From Petrimonas sulfuriphila (GTDB taxonomy: Bacteria > Bacteroidota > Bacteroidia > Bacteroidales > Dysgonomonadaceae), in assembly GCF_051201015.1 (NCBI RefSeq), contig NZ_JBPEHI010000014.1: a stretch of 64,000 nucleotides of DNA. One strand, given 5' to 3'. Each line of letters starts with the position of its first letter. Position 1 is the first letter of the stretch. Shown one piece after another: positions 1 to 9,846 of this stretch. The translations under genes and the position numbers were made by a program. The notes under the pieces were generated by a model, which saw only the letters and a program-made list of their open reading frames with translations, searched no databases and was not told the origin of the DNA.

Positions 1-1127
1 TTGTTTGCCCGGATGGAAGCAAACAATTCGTCGTGCTCCACCTGGTACATGCCTCTTACCTTTGTCTGCTTGTAAGCTTCCGCATCTGTGAATTTGGTCG
101 CGTCAGCCAGGTTCCATGCGTTTTTTCCGGTAATTTTATGTTCGCCGGTTCGACAGTCTACGTAGCATCTACCGTCCTTTCCAATTAATTCAACCGCATA
201 GGAAGGGGTTGTTTCCGCTTGTTGACGGCAGAAGAAATATATTTTCACGCCGTTATCATATTCGTAGGTCAGTCCGAAATGGTCGTATACATTTCCGAAC
301 TTCGGATCGGTTCTCTTTTGCCTTCCGCCTGTACCGCTGATTTTCAGCGGAGCTTTGTCCCCCATTGCCCAGGAGAACATATCGATACTGTGGATGGCCT
401 GTTCAATAAGGTGGTCTCCCGAAAGCCAGTTGTAATAAAGCCAGTTACGGAGTTTGTACTCCATGTCTGACCAGCCGCGTTGTCTTTCCTTGAACCACAG
501 TTCACCGGTGTTGTAAGTTGCCTCCCCCCCCAGGATCTCTCCGATCTGACCGTTCAGAACCCTTCCGAAGGTATCTCTTTTGGGTTGATGGTACCTCCAG
601 CAGAATCCGGAAACCAGGGACAGGTTTTTTGCCTTGGCCTTCTTTGCGGCATCCATCACCCTTCGTAAACCGGGAGCGTCCACGGCAAAGGGTTTCTCAC
701 AGAAGACATGCTTGTTGGCGTTAACGGCTGCTTCCAGGTGTTGAGGCCTGAAACAGGGGGGCGCGGCAAGCAGGACAACATCCACATCGGAGTCGATCAA
801 TTTTTGGAAGGCATCGAGACCGGCGAATTTATTGCTTTCCGGCACCTGCACTTTATTCCCGTACTTTTCTTTAAGGGTGTTGAATGATGTTTGCAGCTGA
901 TCTTCAAAAGCATCCGCCATTGCGGTTAAGATGACGTTCGGATCGGCATTCAATGCTTCTCCTGCGGCACCTGTCCCGCGGCCACCACAACCGATCAGCC
1001 CCACTTTCAGCGTGTTGCTGTTGGACGTCCAGATGGAGTTAGACCCCAAGGCGACCCTGGAAGAGATAATTGTTCCGGCAGTAGCCAGTCCTGCAGTTTT
1101 GATAAATTTTCTTCTTGAATAGTTCAT
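1..1127 (-). CDS. Gfo/Idh/MocA-family oxidoreductase, Tat-exported (partial, C-terminus off the left edge)
   Basis: The reading frame is open from an ATG at 1127 to the window edge (about 375 residues). It begins MNYSRRKFIKTAG, a twin-arginine signal followed by a hydrophobic stretch, so it is probably exported folded with its cofactor. A Rossmann-type GLIGCGGRGTG motif follows at about residues 45-56, and a CEKPFAVD motif typical of Gfo/Idh/MocA enzymes lies near residue 140. The family is NAD(P)-dependent and acts on sugars or sugar derivatives; some Tat-exported members are GH109 glycosidases, but I cannot decide which applies. It lies 17 bp after the susD stop and looks like a later gene of the PUL-1 operon. 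Substrate unknown. Confidence 0.9.
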   Translation of the reverse strand, partial: MNYSRRKFIKTAGLATAGTIISSRVALGSNSIWTSNSNTLKVGLIGCGGRGTGAAGEALNADPNVILTAMADAFEDQLQTSFNTLKEKYGNKVQVPESNKFAGLDAFQKLIDSDVDVVLLAAPPCFRPQHLEAAVNANKHVFCEKPFAVDAPGLRRVMDAAKKAKAKNLSLVSGFCWRYHQPKRDTFGRVLNGQIGEILGGEATYNTGELWFKERQRGWSDMEYKLRNWLYYNWLSGDHLIEQAIHSIDMFSWAMGDKAPLKISGTGGRQKRTDPKFGNVYDHFGLTYEYDNGVKIYFFCRQQAETTPSYAVELIGKDGRCYVDCRTGEHKITGKNAWNLADATKFTDAEAYKQTKVRGMYQVEHDELFASIRAN

Positions 1128-1144
1128 TGTTGTTTTATTTTGAT

Positions 1145-3067
1145 TTAGTAACCCGGATTTTGTTTTAACTGGGGAGCCTTGTTTATTTCTGTCCTTGAAA
1201 TAGGCAGCCAATAATTCTTATTATCCCATTTTCTTGTATCTGCCAGAGCTGTTGTATTATATATGTACATTGATACTCCGTCATTAAAGTGGTAAATATA
1301 CATTGGATGGAAATCTGCAATTACTTTATCGCAAATCATCCATTTTCGTATACTGTACCATCTATCTCCTTCGGCGAACATTTCAATTAATCTTTCGTGT
1401 CTATACCATTCTCTTGCCTGCTCTTGACTAACGGTAATTGAACGTCCTGGTAGCCCGGCACGGTTTCTGATTTTGTTGATGGTTGTAATGCCTTCTTCTA
1501 TTTCTCCCAATTCGATACAGGCTTCGGCATAATCCAACAATACTTCTGCAAAACGCATTTCGAGCCAAGTATTTTCATTATTATCTATCTCTCCATCAAT
1601 ACTAATGTCCAGCATTTTTCTTAGGTAATAACCTGTTTTTGTTCCGTTCCATGCTTGGTTAGCGGCTTGTCTGGAGTCGTTTCCTCCCGTAATGACAGGT
1701 TCAAGCGTTGCTATGGCTTGCATTTTTTCGGCCACGCTTTTCGCACCCATAATACTTGCTCCGGGAGCATCTACTTGTGAGGCTATTTGAATCTTGTTAT
1801 TTGTTGATGATCTATCGCGCCAAGGAGCTCCATCGAAAAGAATATTTGCATAGAAACGAGGTTCTCTGCCAACATAAGGGTTTAGTTCCGGATTTGCATC
1901 CAATTGCGTTTTTGTAAATTCCCGAATGTTTATTTGTCCCGGATTGTACTTATCCCATTTGAACGAAGTTCCATCTTCCATTTCAAATTGTCTAACAATA
2001 TGTTCTGTGGGTTCGTTATTCCCCCAACAATTGTATCCGTTTGGTCCCCAATACAGGTTGTTGACGGCTCTGTTTCCCTGCCTGTTAAGGTATTGTATTC
2101 CAAAAATAACCTCGTCATTCCAAGCTCCTTTTTGTAGAAAAATATTGCTATAATTTTCAGCGTAAGCCATCAGTTCTTCATTCGTCATATTTAAAGGGGG
2201 CTCATGGGTGGCACCTGAAAGGGCATAATGTCCAAATTTTCCGTCAATAATATCTTTGGCCGCATTTTTCGCATCCGTAAGTCGTTGTCTTCTGTTATTG
2301 TCTTGAAAGGAAACTAAATCGTTCGAAGATTCATATCCGCCATTCATCAATTCTCCTGAAACAAAACTTAAAAGTCTTGATTTTAGTGCAGCAGCCGCAC
2401 CTTTGGTGGCTCTGCCCTGAGCTATCTCGTTTTTATCAGGTAATCCGGCAATCGCTTTGTCTAAGTCGACTAAAATAAAATTCAACGTTTCTTCCAATGA
2501 AGCTCTTTCCTGGGATAAAAAATCATCGTCTAAATTAAACTTTTTATCGATAAGCACTACTCCTCCGTATGAACGAAGGAGGTTTGTATAATTAAAAGCT
2601 CTTATAAAATAAGCTTCCGCTTTAATCTGTTCAATTTTATCCTCATCGGCTTTTGATTGTGTAGGAACTTCGTCGATACCTCCCAAAAGAGTGTTAACGT
2701 TTTTAATATTAGAGTAATTAAAGTCCCACAGTATCCATCCATATCGCCAATTACCAAAGTGGCCTAAATAATCGGGAGTAAGGTTCCCTTTTGTAAAAGT
2801 GACTTGTCCAGCTCTATGAATATTCAGAAGTTCATCCGTTGAAGATGACAATAAATCTTCACGCATCCCTAAAACTTCTTCCCTGTCTCCGCCCATCACA
2901 TCGTAACATTGGTATAGAAATGCTTCCGCAAGATTTATATCCCGAAAGAGCGACTCTTCATTGAATGAATCTACAGGCTTTTGATCCAATGCGTTCTCAC
3001 AAGAGGAAAGAATGAAGGAGAGTAGAAATGCAATTAAACAGTATTGAATGTTTTTATATTTTTTCAT
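1145..3067 (-). CDS. SusD/RagB-family glycan-binding lipoprotein (PUL-1)
   Basis: This 640-residue protein starts with a lipoprotein signal whose lipobox is LSSC (Cys near residue 23). It should be anchored on the outer membrane and lid the neighbouring SusC barrel. The N-terminal half has the SusD TPR-like region with the usual ESLFRDINLAEAFLYQCYD segment. The C-terminal part carries NKIRNRAGLPG and RHERLIEMFAEGDRWYSIRKW, which matches the closing signature of the SusD family. Its size is at the upper end for the family. It lies 30 bp downstream of susC in the same operon. The ligand cannot be deduced from sequence. Confidence 0.95.
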   Translation of the reverse strand: MKKYKNIQYCLIAFLLSFILSSCENALDQKPVDSFNEESLFRDINLAEAFLYQCYDVMGGDREEVLGMREDLLSSSTDELLNIHRAGQVTFTKGNLTPDYLGHFGNWRYGWILWDFNYSNIKNVNTLLGGIDEVPTQSKADEDKIEQIKAEAYFIRAFNYTNLLRSYGGVVLIDKKFNLDDDFLSQERASLEETLNFILVDLDKAIAGLPDKNEIAQGRATKGAAAALKSRLLSFVSGELMNGGYESSNDLVSFQDNNRRQRLTDAKNAAKDIIDGKFGHYALSGATHEPPLNMTNEELMAYAENYSNIFLQKGAWNDEVIFGIQYLNRQGNRAVNNLYWGPNGYNCWGNNEPTEHIVRQFEMEDGTSFKWDKYNPGQINIREFTKTQLDANPELNPYVGREPRFYANILFDGAPWRDRSSTNNKIQIASQVDAPGASIMGAKSVAEKMQAIATLEPVITGGNDSRQAANQAWNGTKTGYYLRKMLDISIDGEIDNNENTWLEMRFAEVLLDYAEACIELGEIEEGITTINKIRNRAGLPGRSITVSQEQAREWYRHERLIEMFAEGDRWYSIRKWMICDKVIADFHPMYIYHFNDGVSMYIYNTTALADTRKWDNKNYWLPISRTEINKAPQLKQNPGY

Positions 3068-3097
3068 ATTATTTGTGTGATTACAGGGTTATTTATA

Positions 3098-6000
3098 TTA
3101 AAAATTAACCTTTACTCCCAGTGATACTGTTCTCATTGCCGGATAATATTGGGGATTCCCAACTTCCGGATCGTAATTTCTTTGCTTGGAGTAAATCAAA
3201 AATAAATTGTAACCCGAGGCGAAAATGTTCACATTTGCCAATCCGGCTTTACTTGTTAATTCTTTTGGTAAATTATAACTTACAACTACATTTTTCAAGC
3301 GGAAATAAGCCATATTGTCATACCAGTATGTATTTGCATTGCTGATATAAGACCAGTATTGGTCGGCTCTATGGAACGGACGAGCCTTATTGGAATTACT
3401 GTTTTCCGGAGTCCAATAATCTGTTGCCATCCATTTGTAAACGTTTTGTCCGATTCCTCTGTTGCCTTCAATTGGACTTTTATAATATGTACCTTGTCCT
3501 TGTCCTTGTAAAGAAAGCGCCCAATTTTTATAAGTTAGGTCCAAGATCATTCCATAAAAAACTTGTGGAGCATCGGTTTTGTCCAAAAGAATCCTGTCAT
3601 CTGCATTTATTTTTCCGTCTTTACTTACGTCCTCAAAAATAACATCTCCCGGTTTTGCCCCACTCCAATGTGGATAAGCATCTATTTCGGCTTGTGTTTT
3701 AAATATGCCAATGGCTTTGTAAACCAGTTGTGCTCCGTATGGATGTCCTGTTAATCGTTGCCAGGGGACAGCTCTTTCAGGTTCATCCATAAAAACAATT
3801 TTATTCTTGTTCCAGCTTACGTTTCCAGTTAAGTCCAAACTTAAATCAGACGTAATCTTTTTATGGAATCCGGCATCAATTTCAAATCCTCTGTTATCAA
3901 CAATTGCAATATTCTCCAACGGTAAGGCTAGACCTGTATATGCAGGAACAGATGCATCGCGCGCAGCTAAAATATCAGAACGTTTGTTATAGAAAAACTC
4001 GGTATTGAGGTGGAACATTTGATTCAAGAATTGAGAATCGAAGCCGAAATTGAATGTCGTTTGTTTTTCCCATGTTATTTTCGGATTGGCAATAACAGAT
4101 TGATATATCTTTGTTACTACATCTTTATTACTACCGAATGTCATTCCAGTTCCCAGACTGTATTTATTGATATATTGAAAAGGGTCTCCCGGGTCCATAC
4201 CCATTTGTCCGTATGATGTTCTTAGTTTAAAATAGTCAATTACAGAAAGGTTGTTTTTCCAAAAATCTTCTTCAGAAGCACGCCAAGCAAACAAAACTGC
4301 GGGAAAATTTCCCCATCTGCTGTTTGGTGGAAATTTCAAGGAGCCGTCTCGGCGTAAGATAAACTCGAGAAGATATTTTTCTCTGAAATTATAATTTAGT
4401 CTTCCAATCCACGATTGTCTTGCATAAATACTCATCTGCCCGGAGTTTGTTTTGTCTTTTTCTCCCCCCGCATCAAGAGTTTGAACAAGATCGGAAATAA
4501 AGTATTTTCTGTACGCATCAAATCCGTATATATTTTCTTTTAATTCTTCGAAAGCGCCAAAAATAGAAAAAGCATGATCGCCTAGGTCTTTCTCATAGGT
4601 TGCGTTTATGTTGTACATTTTTTTCAAATACCTAAAATTTGCTTCGGTAAGTTCCGGATTCTCCAATCCTCTTTTTCTCGGTGTTAACTCCATACTGGTA
4701 ATATACCCCTCAGAATTGCGCACCGCGGAATCCCAATCTGGGTAATATAAAGTCCAGGGTTTCCTGAAGAGTTTTCTATTTTGATTGTTCACATCAAAAG
4801 TGTAAAATCCGTTAAGAGTAAAACCTTTTATTTTTTTCGGCTTAAAGGTTCCTCTGAATGTTACCTCGTTTTTATAATTATCTTGCTGATCATAGCCCGC
4901 ATCGAAACTTGTATTTACCACTGGGTTGACTCCTCCTTCAAAGTCAGGGCCCGGTTCCCCGGTCGGCCAAAAAGAAGGTTGTGTGGGTAATGCCATTGTT
5001 GCCCAACCCACTAATTGATAAGTTGAGGTAGTGGGATATTTTCTTGTGGTCATGAACCCTCCATAATAAACCGACGTTTCCAGCCAATCAGTTACAGGAA
5101 TATCCAACTTTAATCTTAAGTTATATTGCTTGTAATTTGTAGATTCTTGGGCGTACATTGCTTGGTCGTTTCTGAAGCCGAGAGATGCGTAATATCTCAT
5201 TTTATTGTGTGAACCGCTTAAGGATAGATGATGGTTGCTTTCTGTCGTCCATTTTCTAACAAGGTCACTCATCCAATCAGTTTGTGGGTGTTCCCAGGGA
5301 TCCTTTCCATTTTTATATAATTCAACATCTTTATCAGAATAAAGTCTTGCAAGACCTTCATAATCTTGATAATCGCTGATATATTGAGCATATTCTCCAG
5401 CATTGGCAACTTTAGGCAGAACCGTAGGTGTTTTAAATCCCTGATAAAACCTGTAACTCATCCAATTACCTTCTGAGCCGCTTTTGGTCGTTACTAGAAT
5501 TACACCATTAGCTGCCTGAGATCCGTAAATGGCGGCAGAGGCATCTTTCAATAGAGAAATACTTTCAATATCATTTGGATCTATTTCGTATAAGCTTCTG
5601 TCTGGAATTCCATCGATTACAACAAGTGGTCCTGTATTATCGCCTAGAGTTGTTCTACCGCGTACCAAAATTTTTGCTTCATTGCGACCTGGTTCTCCCG
5701 AAGGTTGCATAACAATTGCCCCCGGTAAACGTCCAGAGACAGCGTTTGTTACATCACCAGAATGAACTGCTTGAATCTCTTCGCCCGAAACAGCAGATAC
5801 AGCTCCAACGAGATTTTCTTTACGTTGAGTCCCGTATCCGATAGCTACAACTTCCTGCAATGTCTGCACATCTTCTAACAAGGTGATAGTGAATGAATTT
5901 TGTCCAGCCGTACCAATGTTTTGCTCTAAATATCCAATATAAGAAATACGAATAGTGGCATTGTTATCAACGCTTAATGAAAATTTCCCGTCCACATCGG

Positions 6001-6517
6001 TGACCGTTCCGTTGGTTGTTCCGGCTTCAATAATGTTAGCCCCGATAATGGGTACACCTGTTGCATCCACGACGATCCCGGTAATTGTTCTTTTTTGCTG
6101 TTCAGGCTCAATTTTGGCAACTTTTTCACTCTCCTCCGTTTTGGGTTTATGATTTTTATATACCGAAATCTGTCGTTCTATAGTCGTATAATCCAGGTTA
6201 GTATCGTTAAAGATACTTTTCAGGATGGTTTGAATACTCTCTTTCTTTGCCCGCACCGATATTTTTCGGTTCAATTCTCTCCGTGCTTCGTCGGTAATAA
6301 GAAAAACATAATCGCTTGTCTTTTCGATTTCCGAAATAGCTTTTTTTAGGGTGACGTTATTCAGCTCCAATGAGAGCTCTTTTTGCTGGGAGAAAACGTT
6401 ACCTGCGGTAATGGTAAAAAAGCAGAGAAAAAGCATTAAAAATGAAATCTTCATGATTTTTAGGGTTTTGTCGCACTTTTTAAATGCTCTCTGGTTAAAT
6501 CTTATTTTATTTTCCAT
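3098..6517 (-). CDS. SusC/RagA-family TonB-dependent transporter with N-terminal STN domain (PUL-1)
   Basis: This 1139-residue outer-membrane importer has a signal peptide ending near FFTITAGNVFSQ. An STN (secretin/TonB short N-terminal) domain follows at about residues 48-120. Next come a carboxypeptidase-D-like beta-sandwich (about 143-215, ITGIVVDATGVPIIGANI), a plug beginning after LQEVVAIGYGTQRKENL, and a beta-barrel ending in an aromatic-terminated strand (VSLGVKVNF). In the family, an STN domain contacts the FecR anti-sigma factor and signals ligand occupancy to an ECF sigma factor. Exactly such a pair is encoded just upstream, so signalling by this route is a strong inference. The substrate is unknown. 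Confidence 0.95.
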   Translation of the reverse strand: MENKIRFNQRAFKKCDKTLKIMKISFLMLFLCFFTITAGNVFSQQKELSLELNNVTLKKAISEIEKTSDYVFLITDEARRELNRKISVRAKKESIQTILKSIFNDTNLDYTTIERQISVYKNHKPKTEESEKVAKIEPEQQKRTITGIVVDATGVPIIGANIIEAGTTNGTVTDVDGKFSLSVDNNATIRISYIGYLEQNIGTAGQNSFTITLLEDVQTLQEVVAIGYGTQRKENLVGAVSAVSGEEIQAVHSGDVTNAVSGRLPGAIVMQPSGEPGRNEAKILVRGRTTLGDNTGPLVVIDGIPDRSLYEIDPNDIESISLLKDASAAIYGSQAANGVILVTTKSGSEGNWMSYRFYQGFKTPTVLPKVANAGEYAQYISDYQDYEGLARLYSDKDVELYKNGKDPWEHPQTDWMSDLVRKWTTESNHHLSLSGSHNKMRYYASLGFRNDQAMYAQESTNYKQYNLRLKLDIPVTDWLETSVYYGGFMTTRKYPTTSTYQLVGWATMALPTQPSFWPTGEPGPDFEGGVNPVVNTSFDAGYDQQDNYKNEVTFRGTFKPKKIKGFTLNGFYTFDVNNQNRKLFRKPWTLYYPDWDSAVRNSEGYITSMELTPRKRGLENPELTEANFRYLKKMYNINATYEKDLGDHAFSIFGAFEELKENIYGFDAYRKYFISDLVQTLDAGGEKDKTNSGQMSIYARQSWIGRLNYNFREKYLLEFILRRDGSLKFPPNSRWGNFPAVLFAWRASEEDFWKNNLSVIDYFKLRTSYGQMGMDPGDPFQYINKYSLGTGMTFGSNKDVVTKIYQSVIANPKITWEKQTTFNFGFDSQFLNQMFHLNTEFFYNKRSDILAARDASVPAYTGLALPLENIAIVDNRGFEIDAGFHKKITSDLSLDLTGNVSWNKNKIVFMDEPERAVPWQRLTGHPYGAQLVYKAIGIFKTQAEIDAYPHWSGAKPGDVIFEDVSKDGKINADDRILLDKTDAPQVFYGMILDLTYKNWALSLQGQGQGTYYKSPIEGNRGIGQNVYKWMATDYWTPENSNSNKARPFHRADQYWSYISNANTYWYDNMAYFRLKNVVVSYNLPKELTSKAGLANVNIFASGYNLFLIYSKQRNYDPEVGNPQYYPAMRTVSLGVKVNF

Positions 6518-6587
6518 ACATTTGTAATGAATTTTTAGTTTACATAATTAAATTTCTAATGATTATCTGTGAATTAAATTTCCACCC

Positions 6588-6617
6588 GATCGGGCGATGT
6601 GCCACCGTCGCCCGATC
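6588..6617. terminator. GC-rich perfect hairpin between fecR-type gene and susC
   Basis: A 10-bp perfect stem (GATCGGGCGA pairing with TCGCCCGATC) encloses a 10-base loop. The T-rich run follows the stem on the plus strand (6618 onward), the opposite direction to the flanking minus-strand genes. On the sense transcript no U-tract follows. It could be an antisense terminator, a leader hairpin of susC, or an mRNA-processing or stability element. Confidence 0.45.
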
Positions 6618-6651
6618 TTTTTGTTTCTTTTTTTATTTTTTCATAGGCAAT

Positions 6652-7815
6652 CTATTTTTTAGTAATATAAATAATGTTATTTTCGCGGTGATAGTTAGTT
6701 GACGACAAAACGGAGACCGAGGTCATCACGCTGTCCAGGTTATTCGATAGAAAAAGCTTTCCCGAACAGGTCCGGGCACTGAGCGGAATATCCGGACTGC
6801 TTTTGAACTGCACGTTGTAATACCTCCCTACTTTTTTTAGTATTTCCGAAACAGGGGTTTCGTAAAATTCCAGTACGCCATTCGTCCAACTGATGTATTC
6901 AGAGACATCCACCGTTTCTTTTGTTATCTGACCGTTTGTCAATTCCACTTTTTCGTTGGGAAGCATCTCTGTTACCTGTTGTTCCGTTTTTACGGAGACC
7001 TTTCCCTTTACCAGAACGACTGTTTTTTCCATATCGTCGCGATAGGCCGAAACATTGAATGATGTGCCGAGTACACGGATATCCATCCGGTCGGTATGAA
7101 CGATAAACGGTTTTTTTGTATCTTCTGCAACATCAATGAAAACTTCGCCGTTAACATGAATTTCTCTTGTTTTTCCATTAAATTCGGACGGAAAATCGAC
7201 CTGTGTCCCGGAGTTTATATAGATTTTCGTTCCGTCGGCCAGCATAAGCGTTGATTGCTTGCCGAAAGGGACCACCAGCTTATTCATTTTCACGGAATTC
7301 AATACCAACTCTTTTTTTGCTTCAGTATTGTTTGTAATCAGAACTTTGGCATTCTTTTGCAGCTGGATGTCCGATTGGTTGGCAATATTGATTTTATCTC
7401 CACCTGAGAAGAGACATATTTCTTCTTTAGGCAGAGTCTCTCCTATAATGCTGCTATTCTCGGTCAAAAAAGCCGATCCATTGTCTTTATTCAACCGAAC
7501 AAACAAGGTGGACAGGATTGTGATGACGAGGATAGCTGCAGTTGCCGTCAACCAGACTTGCAGTCGGTGCTTCCGCTTTTCGTGTTTACGGATGTTTTGC
7601 ATAACGGCAGAATAAATTGCATCTTTTTCATCTTTCGACAAAGAGACGCGATTCATTCCCAGGGCATTGAACCGTCTTATGGCTTCGTCCAGGTCCTCCT
7701 TAAGATGCGGATTCTCTAACCTGAACTTCTCCCATTGTCTGTTTTGCTCCTCCGTCCGGAAAAGTCTCCATTGTATAAAATCTTCGTTGAAAAGAAAATA
7801 CCGATCGTTTTTCAC
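6652..7815 (-). CDS. FecR-family anti-sigma factor
   Basis: This is an inner-membrane anti-sigma regulator. From a GTG at 7815 it has 387 residues. It has a cytoplasmic N-terminal region (NDRYFLFNEDFIQWRLF), one transmembrane helix near residues 85-107 (ATAAILVITILSTLFV), a FecR domain at about 180-275 (LADGTKIYINSGTQV, LGTSFNVSAY) and a C-terminal DUF4974-like domain (EFYETPVSEILKKVGRYYNV). An upstream in-frame ATG at 7962 would add 49 low-complexity residues and overlap the sigma gene. That extension looks unlike the family, so the GTG is preferred, with moderate certainty. It should hold the neighbouring ECF sigma factor until the STN domain of SusC signals ligand. Confidence 0.9.
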   Translation of the reverse strand: MKNDRYFLFNEDFIQWRLFRTEEQNRQWEKFRLENPHLKEDLDEAIRRFNALGMNRVSLSKDEKDAIYSAVMQNIRKHEKRKHRLQVWLTATAAILVITILSTLFVRLNKDNGSAFLTENSSIIGETLPKEEICLFSGGDKINIANQSDIQLQKNAKVLITNNTEAKKELVLNSVKMNKLVVPFGKQSTLMLADGTKIYINSGTQVDFPSEFNGKTREIHVNGEVFIDVAEDTKKPFIVHTDRMDIRVLGTSFNVSAYRDDMEKTVVLVKGKVSVKTEQQVTEMLPNEKVELTNGQITKETVDVSEYISWTNGVLEFYETPVSEILKKVGRYYNVQFKSSPDIPLSARTCSGKLFLSNNLDSVMTSVSVLSSTNYHRENNIIYITKK

Positions 7816-7922
7816 ATATATTGTTTTATATATAGGACGTTTATTTTTTTCATTTGTGGACAAAAAAAATGAAAAAAATATAAAATTAATGTTTTTTAGG
7901 GGAGGGGAACCCGTAGGGATAG

Positions 7923-8513
7923 CTAAAAGCTGAGGAACAGGACTATGAACAAGGGTAGCCATTCGGGGTGGTCATTATCGATGTTTTGTCTTATTTTTTC
8001 CATGGAGCGGTACATTAATTTTCTTACGGAATCGGGATTAATCTGCAATATTTCGCTTATCTCGTCGTAACCCAGGCCAAGCATGTATTTCATATACACG
8101 GCTTCGCGCTGCTGCCCCGACAGGCATTCCAGCAATTTTTTAACCTTGTTCTTCAGGAGGATCGATTCTTCCGCATCGATTATATTGTCTAAAATGGTGA
8201 TGTCTAGTGTAAAAGAATCGCTGCACGAGTCTATGGTTTCAATTTTTGCTTCTTTACGGGCAAGGTCGATAAGGCGGTATTTGTAAGATTTAAAAAGATA
8301 TGCCGTGGGATTTTTAACTTTTTTTAATTCGCTTTTCTTTACATATATGTTGTAAAAAACATCCTGGATGGCATCTTTACATAGTTCGTCACGAAAGCCC
8401 AAGTGAATTCCGTAGGCATATAGTACTTCCACATAGGTATTGTATACAAGAGAGAAAGAAAGATCGTCTCTTTCTTTGATAAATTTTTGCCACATCAAAT
8501 CCGTGTTCATCAC
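7923..8513 (-). CDS. ECF-type RNA polymerase sigma factor (PUL-1 regulator)
   Basis: This 196-residue protein has the two-domain ECF layout. Region 2 is at about residues 18-90 (FSLVYNTYVEVLYAYG, then KDAIQDVFYNIYVKK and KSYKYRLIDLARK). Region 4 is at about 118-178 (LLECLSGQQREAVYMKYM, then YDEISEILQINPDSVRKLMYRS, the helix-turn-helix). There is no region 1 or 3. It is the first gene of the sigma-FecR-SusC-SusD cassette and is expected to turn on the PUL-1 genes when released by FecR. Translation may start at either of the two adjacent Met codons. I found no convincing TAnnTTTG box upstream. Confidence 0.95.
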   Translation of the reverse strand: MMNTDLMWQKFIKERDDLSFSLVYNTYVEVLYAYGIHLGFRDELCKDAIQDVFYNIYVKKSELKKVKNPTAYLFKSYKYRLIDLARKEAKIETIDSCSDSFTLDITILDNIIDAEESILLKNKVKKLLECLSGQQREAVYMKYMLGLGYDEISEILQINPDSVRKLMYRSMEKIRQNIDNDHPEWLPLFIVLFLSF

Positions 8514-8710
8514 TTACAGTAGGGTATCTTGTATTTAGTCTCCTCAAAAAGTGATTTTTACCTCAAATGCCAACAAGCATAATCTGATTATCTGTATATT
8601 ATGGATTGTGAAAATCATTTTTTTATTTTTGGGACAGACCCTGTTGTTAAAATACAATAATTTGCAAAGATGCAAAAAATCTTTGTAAAGGCAAATGGGC
8701 GACAGGAAAA
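8514..8710. other. Intergenic region between the ECF sigma gene and aroC
   Basis: These 197 bp carry no plausible gene. They must contain the promoter of the sigma gene, but no exact TAnnTTTG box was found. A small inverted repeat (CAAAGAT at 8665-8671 with ATCTTTG at 8679-8685) lies 26 bp past the aroC stop and lacks a good U-tract. It may be a weak terminator. Confidence 0.4.
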
Positions 8711-9772
8711 TTACATTTTAGCCAGCAGGTAGTAGTCCAGGATAACCATGGCGGCCATAGCCTCAACGATGGGCACAGCACGGGGAAGAACGCATGCGTC
8801 GTGTCGCCCGCGGGCCTTAATGGTCGTGTCGTTTCCGTGGACATCCACGGTTTGCTGTTCCATTAAAATGGTGGAAACAGGTTTGAAGGCCACCCGGAAA
8901 TAAATATCCTGTCCGTTGGAAATACCTGCCTGGATACCGCCGGAATAGTTGGTGCGGGTACTTATTTTCCCGTTGTCGTTGAAAAATGAATCGTTCATTT
9001 CCGAACCCCGGCGACTCACATCGAAGCCGTGTCCGTACTCAAATCCTTTCACGGCGTTAATGCTGAGCATGGCCGAGCCCAGTGCCGCGTGCAGCTTCCC
9101 AAAGACCGGCTCGCCAAGGCCTACGGGTGTCCCCTGTATAACGCAGGTAACCACCCCCCCGATGGTATCCCCTTTGTACTGGACTTCCTTGATAAGGTTG
9201 ATCATCTCATTCGCCTTTTCGGTATCGGGGCATCGAACGGGCGTGTCTTCGATAGTGGTAAGGTCGTATTGTTTGTAGTTGTTGTCCAGTTTAATTTCAC
9301 CTACCTGTGAAGTGTAGGCGGTAACCGATACACCGGCCTGCTTCAGGTACAATTTGGCCACAGCTCCCGCCACTACTCGGGCTATGGTTTCTCGTGCTGA
9401 TGACCGGCCACCGCCGCGGTGATCGCGGATGCCGTATTTTTGAAAATAGGTATAATCGGCGTGTGAAGGGCGATAAATATCTTTCAGGTTGTTATAATCG
9501 GCCGAGTGTTGATTTTCATTCTTAATGATAAAACCGATGGAGGTTCCGGTTGTTTTGCCTTCGAAGATGCCGGACAGAAAAACCACCTTGTCCGATTCGA
9601 CGCGTGGTGTGGTAATGCGCGATTGTCCCGGGCGTCGCCTGTCGAGTTCGTTTTGGATGAATTCCAAATCCAGCTCGATCCCCGGCGGGCAACCGTCAAT
9701 AACTCCCCCCACGGCTTCACCGTGGGACTCTCCAAACGATGTAAGCCTGAAAATATTTCCGAAAGTATTCAT
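8711..9772 (-). CDS. aroC: Chorismate synthase
   Basis: This cytoplasmic enzyme converts 5-enolpyruvylshikimate-3-phosphate to chorismate with reduced FMN, the last step of the shikimate pathway. The 353-residue length is normal for the family. The protein shows the N-terminal LTSFGESHGEAVGGVIDG motif, the central GGGRSSARETIARVVAGAVA motif (about residues 120-140), and the C-terminal RHDACVLPRAVPIVEAMAA motif with the conserved RHD. It stands alone between PUL-1 and the antiporter gene and has its own predicted promoter. It is a core gene unrelated to the glycan loci. Confidence 0.98.
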   Translation of the reverse strand: MNTFGNIFRLTSFGESHGEAVGGVIDGCPPGIELDLEFIQNELDRRRPGQSRITTPRVESDKVVFLSGIFEGKTTGTSIGFIIKNENQHSADYNNLKDIYRPSHADYTYFQKYGIRDHRGGGRSSARETIARVVAGAVAKLYLKQAGVSVTAYTSQVGEIKLDNNYKQYDLTTIEDTPVRCPDTEKANEMINLIKEVQYKGDTIGGVVTCVIQGTPVGLGEPVFGKLHAALGSAMLSINAVKGFEYGHGFDVSRRGSEMNDSFFNDNGKISTRTNYSGGIQAGISNGQDIYFRVAFKPVSTILMEQQTVDVHGNDTTIKARGRHDACVLPRAVPIVEAMAAMVILDYYLLAKM

Positions 9773-9786
9773 TGAGTTCTTTTTTG

Positions 9787-9794
9787 CAAAAATA
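9787..9794 (-). promoter_or_regulatory. Candidate -7 box of the aroC promoter
   Basis: On the minus strand the bases read TATTTTTG, an exact TAnnTTTG Bacteroidetes -7 element, ending 14 bp before the aroC ATG. The -33 region is only a T-run, so this is a prediction by motif and position. Confidence 0.4.
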
Positions 9795-9846
9795 CGATTA
9801 ATTAACGTGAAAAAGATGAATTAGCACAATTTGTTGAGATCATCCG

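Noticed and set aside
7816..7962. N-terminal 49-residue extension of the FecR protein from ATG 7962
   Set aside because: It overlaps the sigma gene and is low-complexity; family members begin near the NDRYFLFNEDF segment. A frameshift in the A-run near 7865 was considered but cannot be shown.
8665..8685. Inverted repeat after aroC as a terminator
   Set aside because: Only a 7-bp AT-rich stem and no U-tract on the sense strand; too weak to call.
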